Positions 33,425-45,262 of a stretch of DNA of 64,000 nucleotides are shown in pieces (the stretch's first letter is position 1; each line of letters opens with the position of its first letter). The DNA is from Rhododendron vialii (Eukaryota; Streptophyta; Magnoliopsida; Ericales; Ericaceae): the NCBI RefSeq assembly GCF_030253575.1, contig NC_080569.1, positions 22,690,001 through 22,754,000 on the forward strand. The letters are read 5' to 3'. A model generated the notes under the pieces. It made no database searches and was not told the origin of the DNA. It saw only the letters and a list, made by a program, of their open reading frames with translations. The translations under genes were made by a program, and so were the position numbers.

Positions 33425-34660
33425 CAATCACTATGTCCTCTGCCAAAAGGCTTGGAGAATATTTAAAGGAGACAAAATGAAAGCAACTGATAAAATCAAA
33501 GTTGGAGAACAAGTGGAGGGAAGGCAAAACTGTGAAATTATGTTGGTGACGAATTCAGATCCTCATCAAAGAAAGTTCCCTTTTAAGGTGCGTGACCTTT
33601 AATACCAACCTACTCTTTCACCGTGAAAGACCTAAAGTGCAGGAACTGAAGCTTTGGAAATGGACACTCCTTAACTGCAATCCCCAGTAGGTACAGAGTA
33701 GCAAGCAAGCAAAACATGGTTTAACCGGACACTCCTTAACTGCTTGCAAACCAGGGGCGGAGCTATGTTGGGGCCTGGCCCTAGCTTCTCGAGCATCTGA
33801 GTTAATTTTAAAATTTTTATTTTTTAGATACTTGATTTTGAATATTATTAATAATTATTCGTATATAGCTACTTATAATCTTAATAATTTTGGTTCAATT
33901 TGATAAATAACCGGTTATTTTACATTCTCATTTTTCAATTTCTTTCCTAAATAAAAAATAAGCACTTGAAGTAGCCTAAAGAATCATTTCAATGTACAAA
34001 TGTAACGAATTGGAAAACAAAAATCTTATGATATAATAAGTATATAATCCGATAAAAAAATATATATTTATTAAGCCGACCCCCGGAGTCAAAATGCTGG
34101 CTTCGCAACTGTTGCAAACCTCCATTGTTTACCCACTATGGGCATCAATTTACACAGTGAACAAGAATATCGAGGGTAGGATTACTAAACTCCTTTCCAC
34201 CCCCCATCCCACTCCCATCCCCCGTACTCTTTTCTTCCGAAGGCTGACGGATTCATGATTCCTACTTTGGGGGTGCAAACTCTAATTCCGTTATTTATGT
34301 AACAAGTTGTACCTAAAAAATGAGCGTTTTGTTAGACTTTGGAGGCGCAATCGCCCCCTTGGATCGATATCCCTATGCATAAACATTTTCACTGTCAAGG
34401 CAAAACAAAAAAGGCTAACAAGATTTACTCAAGTAATGGGCAAGAACACTGAGCGCAAGGCTACATGAACACAGCAACAGAAAATGATCATGGCACATGC
34501 ATGTGCTGATAATGCAAGGCCATTACGTTATAACTTCCCAACCATGGCAATTATCAAGCTGCAATCCAGTCCAGTTGTTCTATGGATCAAAATGATGGGT
34601 AAGCCTTTAATATACCCTGTTCCTTATCTATGCACAACCCAAATATTTCATACTAATCCC
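33425..34660. repeat. Left arm of a large inverted duplication
   Basis: The text here recurs in reverse complement at about 46850-48430. Matching landmarks include CTTGGAGAATATTTAAAGGA, AACTGTGAAATTATGTTGGT, TTACACAGTGAACAAG and GGCTACATGAACACAGCAAC. Each arm has private insertions (a hAT MITE here, a TRIM in the other). No gene is recognized inside. Confidence 0.75.
33752..34111. mobile_element. hAT-type MITE with 8-bp target duplication
   Basis: 360 bp beginning CAGGGGCGGAGCTA and ending GGCTTCGCAACTG, inverted-repeat ends typical of plant hAT MITEs. It is flanked by the exact 8-bp duplication TTGCAAAC (33744-33751 and 34112-34119). The inverted duplicate at 47447-47460 has the same flanks without the element, an empty site. 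The interior is AT-rich and non-coding. Confidence 0.88.
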
Positions 34661-34915
34661 AACCAGGCCCATTTCGGTCAGACCGAATGCCCCAAACTTT
34701 CCCGACCAGACCAACCCCACCTGAAACCAATACCGGCCCCTTCTTTACTCCGGTGGGGGTCGGTCTCTGTCCAAACCTTCAACTCCGACATTGCCACCAA
34801 CAAGGACACCGACAAGGACGCCCTCCCCTTGCCCTCCGTCATGAAGGCCCCAATCCGGCCTGACGTCGTCACCCACAGGCCACGTCCACTCCCTAGTCTC
34901 CAAGAACAGCCACCA

Positions 34916-35258
34916 TGTTGAGATGTGAAGACAATTTTAGAGTTGCAGTAAAAAATGACTCGGAAGGTTTTGGGTCCCGCTCAACGCAGGTTTGAGCATT
35001 TTTTAGGGTTTTCTAGTATTAGCTTGCTTTCATATATAAAAGCAAAGCTAGGGCTGCCTCCTTTTGTAACTCTGACATATTTTCATCATAGTGAAACACC
35101 CCAACACCCCGTGGACGTACGATTAAGCAATCAGCTTAAGTCGGAACCACGTAATCTCTGTGTCTTATTCTTTTCTTGTTTTATATTATTTTTTGTTCTT
35201 GATTTGTTCTTCAATTGTGTGCGTTTGCTTGTGGGTTTGGACGTTCGAATCCCCAACA
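34916..35258 (+). repeat. 5' LTR of the copia element
   Basis: 343 bp, TG...CA ends, with a TATA box (TATATAAA) at 35033-35040. It differs from the 3' LTR at scattered positions (for example GATGTGAAGAC against GATATGAAAAC near the start). Confidence 0.92.
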
Positions 35259-35260
35259 AC

Positions 35261-35278
35261 TGGTATCAAAGCTCCGGG
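35261..35278 (+). other. Primer-binding site of the copia element
   Basis: TGGTATCAAAGCTCCGGG lies two bases after the 5' LTR. It is complementary to the 3' end of initiator tRNA-Met, as in most plant copia elements. Confidence 0.85.
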
Positions 35279-35301
35279 TTAGGAGGTCAAGGGTTTACAC
35301 A

Positions 35302-36219
35302 ATGGCTGAAGAAAAATACAAGATCGAGAAGTTCAATGGTACAAACTATGCTTTCTGGAAGATGCAGATGGAGGATATTTTGAATCAGAAGGATCTATAT
35401 CTTCCGATCAGTGGCACGAAACCAGAAAGCATAAAGCAAGCAGATTGGGATATTTTGGATCACAAAGCTTTGGGGACTGTGCAATTGAGCCTCGCGCCGT
35501 CGGTTGCGTCGAATATTGCCAAAGAAAAGACTACAGCAGATTTGTTCAAAGCCCTAGAAAAGATGTACGAGAAACCTTCTGCGGTGAACAAGGTATATCT
35601 TATGAAAAAATTGTTTAACCTAAAGATGCCTGAAAACTCTATTGTTGCTGAACATCTGAATGAATTTAATACGGTTACGAATCAGTTAGAATCCATGGGT
35701 ATTAATTTTGATGATGAGATTAGAGCTCTTGTTCTACTATTGAGTTTGCCAGAAAGTTGGAATGGAATTGTCGTGGCAGTGAGTAATTCCTCTGGGTTTG
35801 CAACAATAAAATTGGAGGATGTTACTGGATTGATATTAAGAGAAGAAGCTAGGAGGAGAGCATCGGGTGAGGATGTTGCTTCGAGTTCAGCACTTAGTAT
35901 AGAGGAGAGAGGCATGTCTATAAATAGGGGAGCCAACAAGGGCAAGGGAAGAGGGAGTTCTAAGAACAAGGACATGAGTAAATCTCGTAGTAGAGAAGTG
36001 AAACCTGAAGGTTGTTGGAACTGTGGTCAGATGGGGCATTGGAAGCGAGACTGTAAGGCACCACCGAAAAAGCAGCAGAACGGGAATAATCAGGGGGGTA
36101 AGAACACCGTCAATGTTTCCAAAGAATCGGATAATGAAGCCTTGATTTGTTCGCTGGATTCTCGCAATGAGTCTTGGATTGTAGACTCGGAGCCTCATTT
36201 CATGCTACTTCACGCATAA
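35302..36219 (+). pseudogene. copia gag and start of protease, frameshifted
   Basis: ATG at 35302 (MAEEKYKIEKFNGTNYAFWK) opens a gag with LYLPISGTKPESIKQADWD, LMKKLFNLKMPENSIV and a good zinc knuckle CWNCGQMGHWKRDC (near 36013-36054). The protease start WIVDS is read, but one base is missing at about 36188 just before the active-site motif, so this frame ends at 36219. The motif continues in another frame (ASFHATSRINVLHN). Apart from this, gag is intact. Confidence 0.88.
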
Positions 36220-37394
36220 ATGTGCTACATAATTATGTGCAGGGAAACTTTGGAAAAGTTTATCTGGGTGATGATGAAGCTTGCAACATAATTGGGAAAG
36301 AGGATGTGTATATGACTCAAACAGACGGGACAGTACCGAAATTGAAGGATGTTAGACATGTGCCTAGTTTAACAAGGAATCTTATTTCAGTGGGTCAGTT
36401 GTCAGAGGGTGGAGTGGTCACATCGTTTACATCAGACGCTTGGAAGATGAGCAAAAGAGCACTGGTTGTGGCTCGCGGTAAAAAGGAATAAACCCTATAT
36501 GTATCTTCGGGTACTTACTATAGCATCGCAGTGGCAGCATCAACGGTTGATTGTACTACGTGGCATCGTAGGCTGGGTCACATGAGCGAAAAGGGAATGA
36601 AAGTAATGTTATCAAAGGAAAAATTGTCGGGTTCTAAGTTGCTGGACTTGGACTTCTGTGAGGATTGCATCTTCAGAAAACAGAGGAAAGTTAGCTTTAC
36701 AAAGGTGGCAAGGACTCTAAAATCAGAGAAATTGGAGCTGGTTCATATAGACGTGTGGGGACCATCTCAGGTATCTTCTCTTGGTGGCTCACATTATTTT
36801 GTTACTTTCATTGATGATGCTACTAGAAAATTATGGGTTTATTTTCTCAAGCATAAATCTGATGTGTTTAGTGTTTTCAAGAATTGGAAAGCATTAGTTG
36901 AGAATGAAACAGGAAATAAATTGAAGTGTCTGAAATCTGATTATGGCGACGAGTATTATGATGGTGAGTTTGAGGCTTACTGTGCTGCAAATGGGATTCG
37001 AAGGTTGAAAACGATCCCAAATAAGCCAAGGCAGAATGGAGTTGCTGAGCGCATGAATAGGACGATTCTAGAGCGCGCAAGGAGCATGAGGCTACATGTT
37101 GGGTTACCTAAGCAATTCTGGGCTGACGCAGTAAATACAGTGGCGTATTTGATCAACAGGGGACCTTTAGTTCCTTTGAACAATGGATTGCCAGAGGAGA
37201 CTTGGTTAGGTAAAGAGGTAAATTTATCCCATTTACGAGTATTTGGTTGCATGGCCTATATGCATATTAAATCGAGTGATAGGGATAAACTTAATGCTAA
37301 GTCTCGAAAGTGCGTGTTCATAGGCTATGGTACTGATAGCTCCATAGGCTATATGATTTTGAAAATTGGAAAACACGTAGGAGTATGGATGTGA
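36174..37394 (+). pseudogene. copia protease end and integrase
   Basis: This reads the protease tail (ASFHATSR, VRHVPSLTRNLISVGQLSEG) and, after an in-frame TAA at 36489-36491, the integrase: zinc region WHRRLGHMSEKG and CEDCIFRKQRK, then the core with VHIDVWGPSQV, YFVTFIDDATRK, LKSDYGDEYYDGEF and PRQNGVAERMNRT (D, D, E). It ends at 37394 because of a frameshift near 37350, after which the frame continues DVIFNES with further stops. Confidence 0.85.
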
Positions 37395-37591
37395 TATTTA
37401 ATGAGTCTGTTTTGTATAGAAACAGATAGAATTAACCCGATGAGACTAATGAAAATTTAGACTTTGTAGAGTTTGAGGGGATCCCTAATAGTAATGTCTC
37501 ACAGCCTCAGGATATTAATATACAGCCTACTCCACAGGCAGATCCACAGACTTCTCCACTCAGGAGATCTACACGTACCGTTAAACCACCA

Positions 37592-39187
37592 ATGCGTTAT
37601 TCTCTTGCTTTACACTATTTGTTGTTAACTGATGTGGTGAACCAGAATGTTTTAAGGAAGCATTGCAGGTGGAGACCAAGGGAGAGTGGGAACGAGCAAT
37701 GGATGATGAGATCGATTCTCTCTCATCAAACCAGACTTGGGATTTGGTTCAGTTGCCCAAGGGGAAGAGAGCTTTGCACAACAAATGGGTATACAGGCTT
37801 AAGGAAGAATCTGATGGGAGCAAACAGTACAATGCGAGGTTAGTATTAAAGGGTTTTGAACAGAAACCAGGTATTGAGTACACCGAAATCTTTTCTCCTG
37901 TGGTAAAGATTTGTACTATCAGATGTGTCCTTAATATTATGGCTGTTGAGAACTTGCACTTAGAGTAGTTAGATGTTAAAACTGCTTTCCTTCATGGGGA
38001 TTTAGAGGAGGATATTTATATGTATCAGCCAGAGAGTTAAGTTGTCAAAGGGAAAGAGGATCAAGTATGTAAGCTTCGAAGGAGTCTGTATGGGTTGAAA
38101 CAGGCGCCTAGGCAGTGGTATAAAAGGTTTGATACATTTATGACAAATACGGGGTTTAGTAGATGTCATGGGGATCATTGTTGTTATTTTAAGAAGCTTG
38201 GTAAATCATATCTCATACTTTTATTGTATGTAGATGATATGCTTGTTGCAGGTTCAAGCATGGATGAAATTGCTAATCTCAAGGCACAGGTCCAGGGAGT
38301 TTGCAATGAAGGATTTGGGTTCTGCGAAGAAAATCCTTGAGATGCGAATCAGTAGGGACAGGGTGAACCGGAAGTTGAAGTTGTCACAGGAGGAATATGT
38401 TGAAAAGGTGCTCAAAAGGTTCAACATGGAAGGTGCTAAGCCTATTAGCACACCGTTGGCAAGTCACTTCAAGCTTTCGAGGGAAAAAGGGGCAGTAACT
38501 GATGAAGAAAAGAACTACATGGCCAAAGTTCCATATGCCTCGGCGGTAGGCAGCTTGATGTATGCTATGGTTAGCACGAGGCTAGACATTACTCAAGCAG
38601 TGGGAGTTGTCAGCAGGTTTATGGCAAATTCGGGCAAGGAGCGTTGGGAGGCAGTCAAGTGAATTTTGCGGTATCTGAGACGTACTTCTGATTTGGCTTT
38701 ATGTTTTGGAGGTTCTGATATTTGTTTGCAATGATATGTGGATTCGGATTTAGCAGGGGGTATTAACAGCAGGAAGAGCACTAGTAGGTATGTTTTTACA
38801 CTGGGGAGTGCAATAGTTGATTGGGTCTCGCGGCTACAGAAAACAGTGACTATTTCCACAATAGAGGCGGAGTATGTTGCAGCTACAGAGGCATGCAAGG
38901 AGATGGTATGGCTAAAGAGCTTCATGAAAGAGTTGGGTAAGGAACAGGACAATTGCAAATTGTTCAGCAATAGTCAGAATGCAATACATTTGGCGAAGAA
39001 CGCAGCTTTTCATTCGAGGACCAAGCATATTGACATAAAGTATCACTTTATTCACTCTTTGTTGGAGGATGGGCAATTCACTTTGGAGAAGATTCACACA
39101 AGGGATAATCCGGCAGATATGTTTACGAAGGTGGTTACTGTGGAGAAGTTGAAGTCTTGTTCAACTTCTGTGGGTCTCCAAGCTTGA
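37592..39187 (+). pseudogene. copia reverse transcriptase and RNase H
   Basis: RT text includes WERAMDDEIDSLSSNQTWDL, NKWVYRLKEESDGS, LDVKTAFLHGDLEEDIYM, LRRSLYGLKQAPRQWYKRFD and the catalytic LLYVDDMLVAGS (near 38220-38256). RNase H text includes YVDSDLAGG, STSRYVFTLG, STIEAEYVAATEA and TKHIDIKYHF, ending at 39187. Breaks are TAG 37966-37968, TAA 38038-38040, a frameshift near 38290, TGA 38660-38662 and TGA 38732-38734. It is inactive. Confidence 0.88.
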
Positions 39188-39265
39188 GTGGGAGGCTAGG
39201 TGCTGGTAGTGTTAATGATAGTTGATGATTGGCTGGATGTTTGATCATGTCTTCAAGTGGGAGAT

Positions 39266-39609
39266 TGTTGAGATATGAAAACAATTTTAGAGTTGCAGTA
39301 AAAAATGACCCGGAAGGTTTTGGGTCCCGCCCAACAGAGGTTTTAGCGTTTTTTAGGATTTTCTAGTATTAGCTTACTTGCACATATAAAAGCAAAGCTA
39401 GGGCTGCCTCCTTTTGTAACTCTGACATATTTTCATTATATTGAAACACCCCAGCACCCCTGTGGACGTACGATTAAGCAATCAGCTTAAGTCGGAACCA
39501 CGTAATCTCTGTGTCTTGTTCTTTTCTTGTTTTATATTGTTTTTTGTTCTTGATTTGTTCTTCAATTGTGTGCGTTTGCTTGTGGGTTTGGACGTTCGAA
39601 TCCCCAACA
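39266..39609 (+). repeat. 3' LTR of the copia element
   Basis: 344 bp, preceded by the polypurine tract and followed by target duplication CACCA. The differences from the 5' LTR show that the insertion is much older than the LARD-like element at 10932-14978. Confidence 0.92.
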
Positions 39610-39692
39610 CACCAGCCCTACGCCGTGTACACAAAAGCCGACCACAAGACCTCCTCCGTGTCATTGGGCACCGGCCACACCGTGGCATGAAT

Positions 39693-40100
39693 CCCATTTG
39701 ATAAACGTAGGGTTAGGATCTTGTTTGGAAGCATTAAGAACTTCAGTTGGTGGAATTGCAGAATTACTCTCAAATTCAAACAAAGAATTGACTCTTAAAG
39801 CATTCATGCAAAATAATCCGAGGACTCTAATTTGATGGTGATAAAAGGACTGAAAAATGGCAATAATAAGAAAGGAAAGAGATTGAGGCAAGTACTCTGT
39901 TGATGCAGACGCCATTGAAGAACAGATGCAGAGGTTCATGATTGTAAAGATTGAAGACGAAGATGAACCAGATCGAGAATCACGCCCTAAATCTCCTCTG
40001 ATACCACGACAACTTTCCAGAGAATGAAGAGGAATTTCGTTACTTGAGTTCTTGAATAGTAGTAGTAGTAGTAGTACAAGTTTTAAATAGTTCACTTTTG
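39693..40100 (-). mobile_element. Possible copia leader fragment (minus strand)
   Basis: On the minus strand the text from about 40013 reads GTGGTATCAGAGGAGATTTA, a primer-binding-site-like motif, followed by a leader and a short unrecognized frame. A small (TAG/AGT)n trinucleotide run lies at 40059-40078. This may be the start of another truncated copia copy. No gag motif was recognized. Confidence 0.3.
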
Positions 40101-40851
40101 GAATTGGAAGGAGAAAAAGGATCTTGCCAGCTCAGCACCAACGGTTCTAGGCGGCGGGACCCACTTCCCTGCAATCAGTTATAACGGTTTGCTTGTTTAG
40201 CATCTAAAGGCTACTTGCACAACATTTTCTTAAAAAATACAGTAACTTCTTACTTTACATTTTTAAATTTAAAAATAACGTAAATGAAAAATAATTTTTT
40301 TGATTTTTTTTTTTGGCATCGTTCAAAAATTCAAATATTTCAAACAAGATCCATATTACATATTTTTAGATTTCAATAAGTTTATTATTTTTGAGCTTGA
40401 AATTGCATTCTTTCTTAGATTTCAGTAAGTACTTATTATGAGTTCGGAACACAAGTTCGGTAGCAGGAGAACATTCTGCATTAAAACTCTATTGGTTGCC
40501 AAGAAAATAAAGAAAAAAGAAGACAAATTAATATGTCGCGAATTATTATGCACTAGTGAATGCCCGTTGAAAATAAGTCGATTTATTTTACTTTTTCTGC
40601 TAAAAAGTGGTTATTTTTCAAAATACTTGGGTAAAAATAAAAAAAATTTACTTTTCCGATTTCTCTCTTCAAAACGAATCAATAATCCACAAAAGTTTGG
40701 CGCAAAATCAACAAATGTGAGAAAAATTTAAATAATGACAAACTAAATTATTTTAAGATAAGTTTAAAAGAACGTAGCCTAAATTACGATGATGGATGAG
40801 ATAATAAGAACAAAATTCGTTAAGAAAGGGAACTCCTAATCTCAGTAATTT

Positions 40852-40887
<36 letters not shown>

Positions 40888-40911
40888 TGTGTGTGTGTGT
40901 GTGTGTGTGTG
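40852..40911. repeat. (GA)n(GT)n microsatellite
   Basis: A GA-repeat tract with one imperfection runs directly into a GT-repeat tract. Open frames read through it are artefacts. Confidence 0.9.
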
Positions 40912-41448
40912 ATGCGGTGCGCATAGAGGAGGAGTTCCACCTCAAGCCTACTAGTCGGTCTTTTCGTAAATAAGTGACCGAGGCTTTTGGTTTTGGGCCC
41001 ACTTGGATTCGATCCGGAACGGCCCAATGGTCAGGACACATCGCCTTCGGCCATGTGCCGCATGTTTTTTAACCTGTTTCGGCCGTTTAGGGCTCCCAAT
41101 GGTCAATTTTGCCGTTTTAGGAAAGTCCAATAACGTTTGTTCTTGTTGGAGAAGTTTTATTTTTTCTTATATTTTCAAAATACGTAATAATTTCAGAACT
41201 TTCCGAAATTAGTGTTTTTTCCTTTTCCTAGTAGGGTTAGGGTTTGTTTTCGTATTTATAGTGTTTTTTCCTTTTCCTAGTAGGGTTAGGATTTGTTTTC
41301 GTATTTAAGGAGTTGTTAGCCTTAGGGCTGGTCAGTTTTGATTAATTATTGAATGACAAAGAGTCTTGAGAGAGTTTCTCTATATCTATCCCGTTTGTGA
41401 TTGTCCATGTTGCACGTTAGTTCTTTGATTCATAGTTCTGCCCTGCAT

Positions 41449-41450
<2 letters not shown>

Positions 41451-41528
<78 letters not shown>
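41451..41528. repeat. (GA)n microsatellite
   Basis: About 78 bases of GA repeat with a single AAAG imperfection. Confidence 0.95.
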
Positions 41529-41531
<3 letters not shown>

Positions 41532-43287
41532 GAAATGACCTTAATAATTAAGGAAAATAATCTATGTTATTTATATATAATTATGGGTATAATAGGGCAA
41601 CAATGCATTTTAAGGATGGAAACATAAATAGTGATGACAACATTAATGCGCACTTAAGGGCTCCAAAATAGAAGAAGAAATAAAATAGCCATCCTGTTTG
41701 GAATACTTATTTATATCACCGTCCTAATAAGTTTGAATCATTAAGTTGGCATCGTCAAATTCAAATAAATTCCAAACCACCCTTTCTCTCTCCTAATTTT
41801 CTAAATATTTCTCTCTTCAAATCTTTCCTAATTTATCTCAATTTCACTCTCCTATCTTTCAAATCTTCTTCTTTTCCAATCTTTCTCTTTCCTAATCTTA
41901 TCTCCCCAAAAATTTCAAAACCAAATTTAAATTAGATTTGTAAAATAAATCATGAAAATCACGCATTGAAAATCGACCATAATTGCAATTTTCTCTACCT
42001 CTCCAAATTTTCAAATATTGTTAATTTCGAAAATAATTCATGTTTCTACAATCGATTTGTACAATGAAACATATGTGTTCAAATCGATCATGATTATCAC
42101 GAGATATTTTATGCACAATTTTATACCATGAAAATTGAGGACCAAATTACGACAACCATTTCATGATAGTTTTCTGCAAATTCACCATGTTTTATTATGA
42201 CACATTTTGCCACAAAATTAGAGTCAAACTATGTATTCAAATCAAATCAACTATACTTATCATGAAAAATTTCAACAATTTACCATGAAATTTGAAGCTA
42301 AAAATATTGTACACAAAACAAATTTTTAACAAACATGACAAATAAGTTTAAAGCATGATAAAATGGGTCACATATTTATACGACACGACAACACAAATAC
42401 AAATACTACAAAAGATGAGTGAAATGAACAACGTGCACACGAGGACATGGACCAATTACTAGTAAGGTGAAACATTTTTCAAACAAAACATGATAAATTG
42501 ACAAATGGATTCAGATCTGAAAAAAACCCATGAAGGACATGAACCGGTAGAGTGAAACTTCATCGTTCATCAACTCAACGTACGACAACCACTTATCAGG
42601 GGAAAAAAATGTAAGCCACCCAAGGTTTATATCTAGAAAAAACCCCAAGTGCCAGCCCCCTTAAGAATCGATCTCATCCACCACCTTAGCCTGCCACTGT
42701 TGCTGAACGACAATGGTGGAGGATGTTGCCATCTTTCCATCTTTGGACCAAAAGGGGTGAGTTATTCTTGAGATTCCCACCTAAAAGAGTGGACCGAGAT
42801 CATGGGCCAATTCTAATTTTCAGTTAAAAAATGGTCATAAAACTATAATAAAGGGTGAAATAGGTATTATTTAAATATGAGGATAATAAGATAAGTTTTC
42901 AAATACAATAGGATGAATACCTAAGTATCTATATATGTAGCGGATAAAAAAAAAAAAGTATCTATATATGTAGGGCAGAACTCCTATTTAAGTTTCCAAA
43001 ATAGAACGCCTATTTATTTATTTTTTTGTATTTATTAGTACTACAATATTTTTTTAATATTCACCCACCCAAAGTTAAAAACTTCCATCTATCCCTGTAG
43101 ACAAACACAATAGGTGGCCTCTTAAAAGCACTAGTTTAACAGTTAGGAGCTTCCCCCAATCCAAACCCGATTCAAATCCATCATTCTTTGCCAATCCCTT
43201 TCCTTTGATGCATTGGATTAGATCGGGATCTGGTGGCTAGGCTATTTATACCCACAGGTGGCCTAGCTATGAATAGGAAAAGTAGCA

Positions 43288-44660
43288 ATGGCGACGGAGA
43301 AGAAGAAGAATCGAAAAATAAGGGCATCCGACGGCGGCAGCAGCAACTACAACAGCAGCGGTGACGGTGAAGGTGGAATGTTTTCAGCACCAGTGCTCCC
43401 CCACGAATTGGTGGCTGCGGAAGTTCTGACAAGGCTTCCGGCCAAGTCTCTGATGCGGCTCAAGTGCGTGTCCAGGCTCTGGCTCTCCACCATCATCGAC
43501 CTTGGCTTTTGCAAGGCCCACAGAGTTCGTTCCCGGCCCCACAGCCGCACCGGCCTATTGATCGTGGCTCCCGACGAAGAACACTAAGGGTTAGGGTTCT
43601 TCCTCGCAACCCCCTCCCGCCCCGCTGTATCACTAGCACCGCCTCTTGTCAAACCCCTCGGTCCCTACTACAGGGATGTATTTGATTTGCTCCACCACCA
43701 ATTCACGCTTTCCAACCGGGCACACGACGGAGTAACCGAGGTCGCCGCCGAGAGCGGCCATCTCATTTGTCTCTACACAGCTAATCGGGCGTGGTTATGC
43801 AGCATCTCCACCGGTGAAATTATGGAGCTTCCTTCTCCTTCCCCCTCCTCTGAAAATGGTGCAGCAATCTACTACAAGTATTACCTTGGTTACGATTATT
43901 ATATCGAGAGATTCAAGGTGCTTAGGGTATGCTCGATTCAAGGTGCCCTCTTTTGTATCTCACAGTGCGAGATCCTTACCCTGGGTGGTCAGGAGGACGA
44001 GGCCTCGTGGAGGAAACTCGACAGAGCTCCACCCATCCACATAATAGGTGGGAACAACGACAACTCTGTTTACATTCATGGCGCTCGCCATTGGTGGCAT
44101 CCAGCGGATGCTTCTTGGTTCGTTTCTGTTTTGAAGATGAGGAATTCCAACTGATTGAACTGCCACCAGGGTTTCCAGAACTAGGGGGTTCATTACATGA
44201 ATTTAGAGGCGTTGTGGCTCTAGTAACCGGGGTAATGGATTGGAAATTACACATGTGGGTACTTTGTCGTAAGTGTGACGATGAAGAAAAATGGTCTGAA
44301 GAATGGTCTGAGCGCACCCTCCGCATCCCATATGCTTTTGCGGACCGTGGATGTTGCTTGCTTGGGAACCTCCCAACAGGTTTGATGTTAATGACTGGTA
44401 CTTCTATAGAACAAGAAGACGAACAACAACAAGAACAATTGGAGGAAGAAGTGGTGTACAACAGTAAGTCAACCCTCAAGGCCACCCTTCCTATTTATTC
44501 ATATGATCTCCTCTTTAAAAAGTTTGATGAATTTGTAATTGGAAACCCATTCTTGTCTACTTCCCTAGTTGGAAAGGACAAGTCCAAACTTCACATATAC
44601 AGTTATGAGGAAGATATCAGACCATTAAATCTTGTTATTAGCAACCCCTTTGGGGACTAG
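43288..44660 (+). pseudogene. F-box protein gene with a nonsense codon and a frameshift
   Basis: ATG at 43288 (MATEKKKNRKIRASDG). The F-box follows at about residues 34-75 (LPHELVAAEVLTRLPAKSLM, RLKCVSRLWLSTIID). An in-frame TAA at 43585-43587 interrupts the frame, which then continues without another stop (GLGFFLATPS, PYYRDVFDLLHHQFTLSN). Near 44110-44125 the frame shifts by one base, and the F-box-associated region goes on as FCFEDEEFQLIELPPGF, VTGVMDWKLHMWVLC and a glutamine/glutamate run to TAG at 44660. F-box proteins are substrate receptors of SCF ubiquitin ligases. With both lesions only a truncated F-box-only peptide would be made, unless these are sequencing errors. Confidence 0.8.
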
Positions 44661-44840
44661 AATAGCCACATGTCTCTAGTGTCTATGGCATGTCAATGTC
44701 AAATCTCGTTGCCACAATTGTCAAGTTATAATAATGTCTTTCCACCTTTGAAAGTGTGTACAACATCAAAAGAAGCAGAAGTTATGCCAAACAAGCTAAA
44801 CCGACCGTTGAAAAGGAAAACGTCTAAAATGACTAATACC
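44661..44840. other. 3' flank of the F-box gene
   Basis: Non-coding, ending at the left arm of the inverted repeat at 44841. Confidence 0.5.
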
Positions 44841-45220
44841 ACATGTTAAAATGACTGCCAAATGCCATGACTCAATACGATCTTCTGTAGCATATACAAC
44901 AGAACTGTTGCTCTCAGTAATAGAAGAAGAAAAAAAGAAATGTAGTTCTTTGAGTATGAACACGACCAGATTCATTGGTGCTTCTGTTGCTACAGAAATG
45001 TCGTTCTTTGAGTGTGAACACAACCAGTTCTTTTAGTTTGAAAAACGACCAGTTCTTTGGTGCTTCACTAGCGACAGAAGCACTAATGAATCTGGTCGTG
45101 TTCATACTCAAAGAACTATATTCCTTTCTTTTTTTCTTTTTGTATTACTGAGTGCAACAGTTCTTGTATATACTAGAGAAGCTCGTAGTCATGGCATTTG
45201 GCAGTCATTTTAACTTGTGA
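44841..45220. repeat. 380-bp near-perfect inverted repeat (hairpin/MITE)
   Basis: The outer arms share TTAAAATGACTGCCAAATGC and CATGACT (start) and the reverse complement at the other end. Inner arms share TTGAGTATGAACACGACCAG and AGATTCATT. The loop is short and lies near 45030. The whole would fold into one long hairpin if transcribed. It could be a foldback MITE or a young small-RNA precursor. Target duplications are not clear (possibly AATA). Confidence 0.75.
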
Positions 45221-45262
45221 TATCAATAATAAGCTTATGAGGTTCTTTCTCATGCCATTAGT

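Larger units (their letters stand above)
34916..39609 (+). mobile_element. Full-length but decayed Ty1/copia retrotransposon
   Basis: LTRs at 34916-35258 (343 bp) and 39266-39609 (344 bp) have TGTTGAGAT...CCCCAACA ends and several substitutions between them. The target duplication CACCA lies at 34911-34915 and 39610-39614. The primer-binding site is TGGTATCAAAGCTCCGGG at 35261-35278, and the polypurine tract is AAGTGGGAGAT ending at 39265. The interior carries gag, protease, integrase, RT and RNase H in copia order, broken by three frameshifts and at least five stop codons. It is a defective copy, inserted into an RPL4 pseudogene. Confidence 0.95.
34752..39692 (+). pseudogene. 60S ribosomal protein L4 pseudogene, split by a copia element
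   Basis: The N-terminal part of cytosolic RPL4 is recognizable: SVQTFNSD, ALPLPSVMKAPIRPDVV up to 34877, then after a frameshift VHSLVSKNS to 34915. The text resumes after the copia insertion at 39615 with QPYAVYTKADHKTSSVSLGT and a premature TGA at the position of AVSRIP in the normal protein (near 39688). It has no introns, is cut short, has one frameshift and one nonsense change, and is divided by a 4694-bp element. It cannot make a functional ribosomal protein. An origin by retroposition is inferred. Confidence 0.75.
40101..43287. other. Gene-free AT-rich region with simple repeats
   Basis: No gene is supported over 3.2 kb. It contains a (GA)n(GT)n run at 40852-40911, a 49-bp tandem duplication (41212-41260 and 41261-41308, with CCTTTTCCTAGTAGGGTTAG), a long (GA)n run at 41451-41528, a CT-rich stretch at 41780-41910, and a short duplicated TATCTATATATGTAG motif near 42930 and 42960. 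The last ~150 bases should include the F-box gene promoter. Confidence 0.6.

Noticed and set aside
34484..34921. 145-codon open frame as a gene
   Set aside because: It joins part of the inverted duplication, unrelated spacer and the RPL4 pseudogene fragment, and stops inside the copia LTR.
40438..40731. 97-codon lysine-rich frame
   Set aside because: AT-rich region, no homology and no support from splice or promoter signals.
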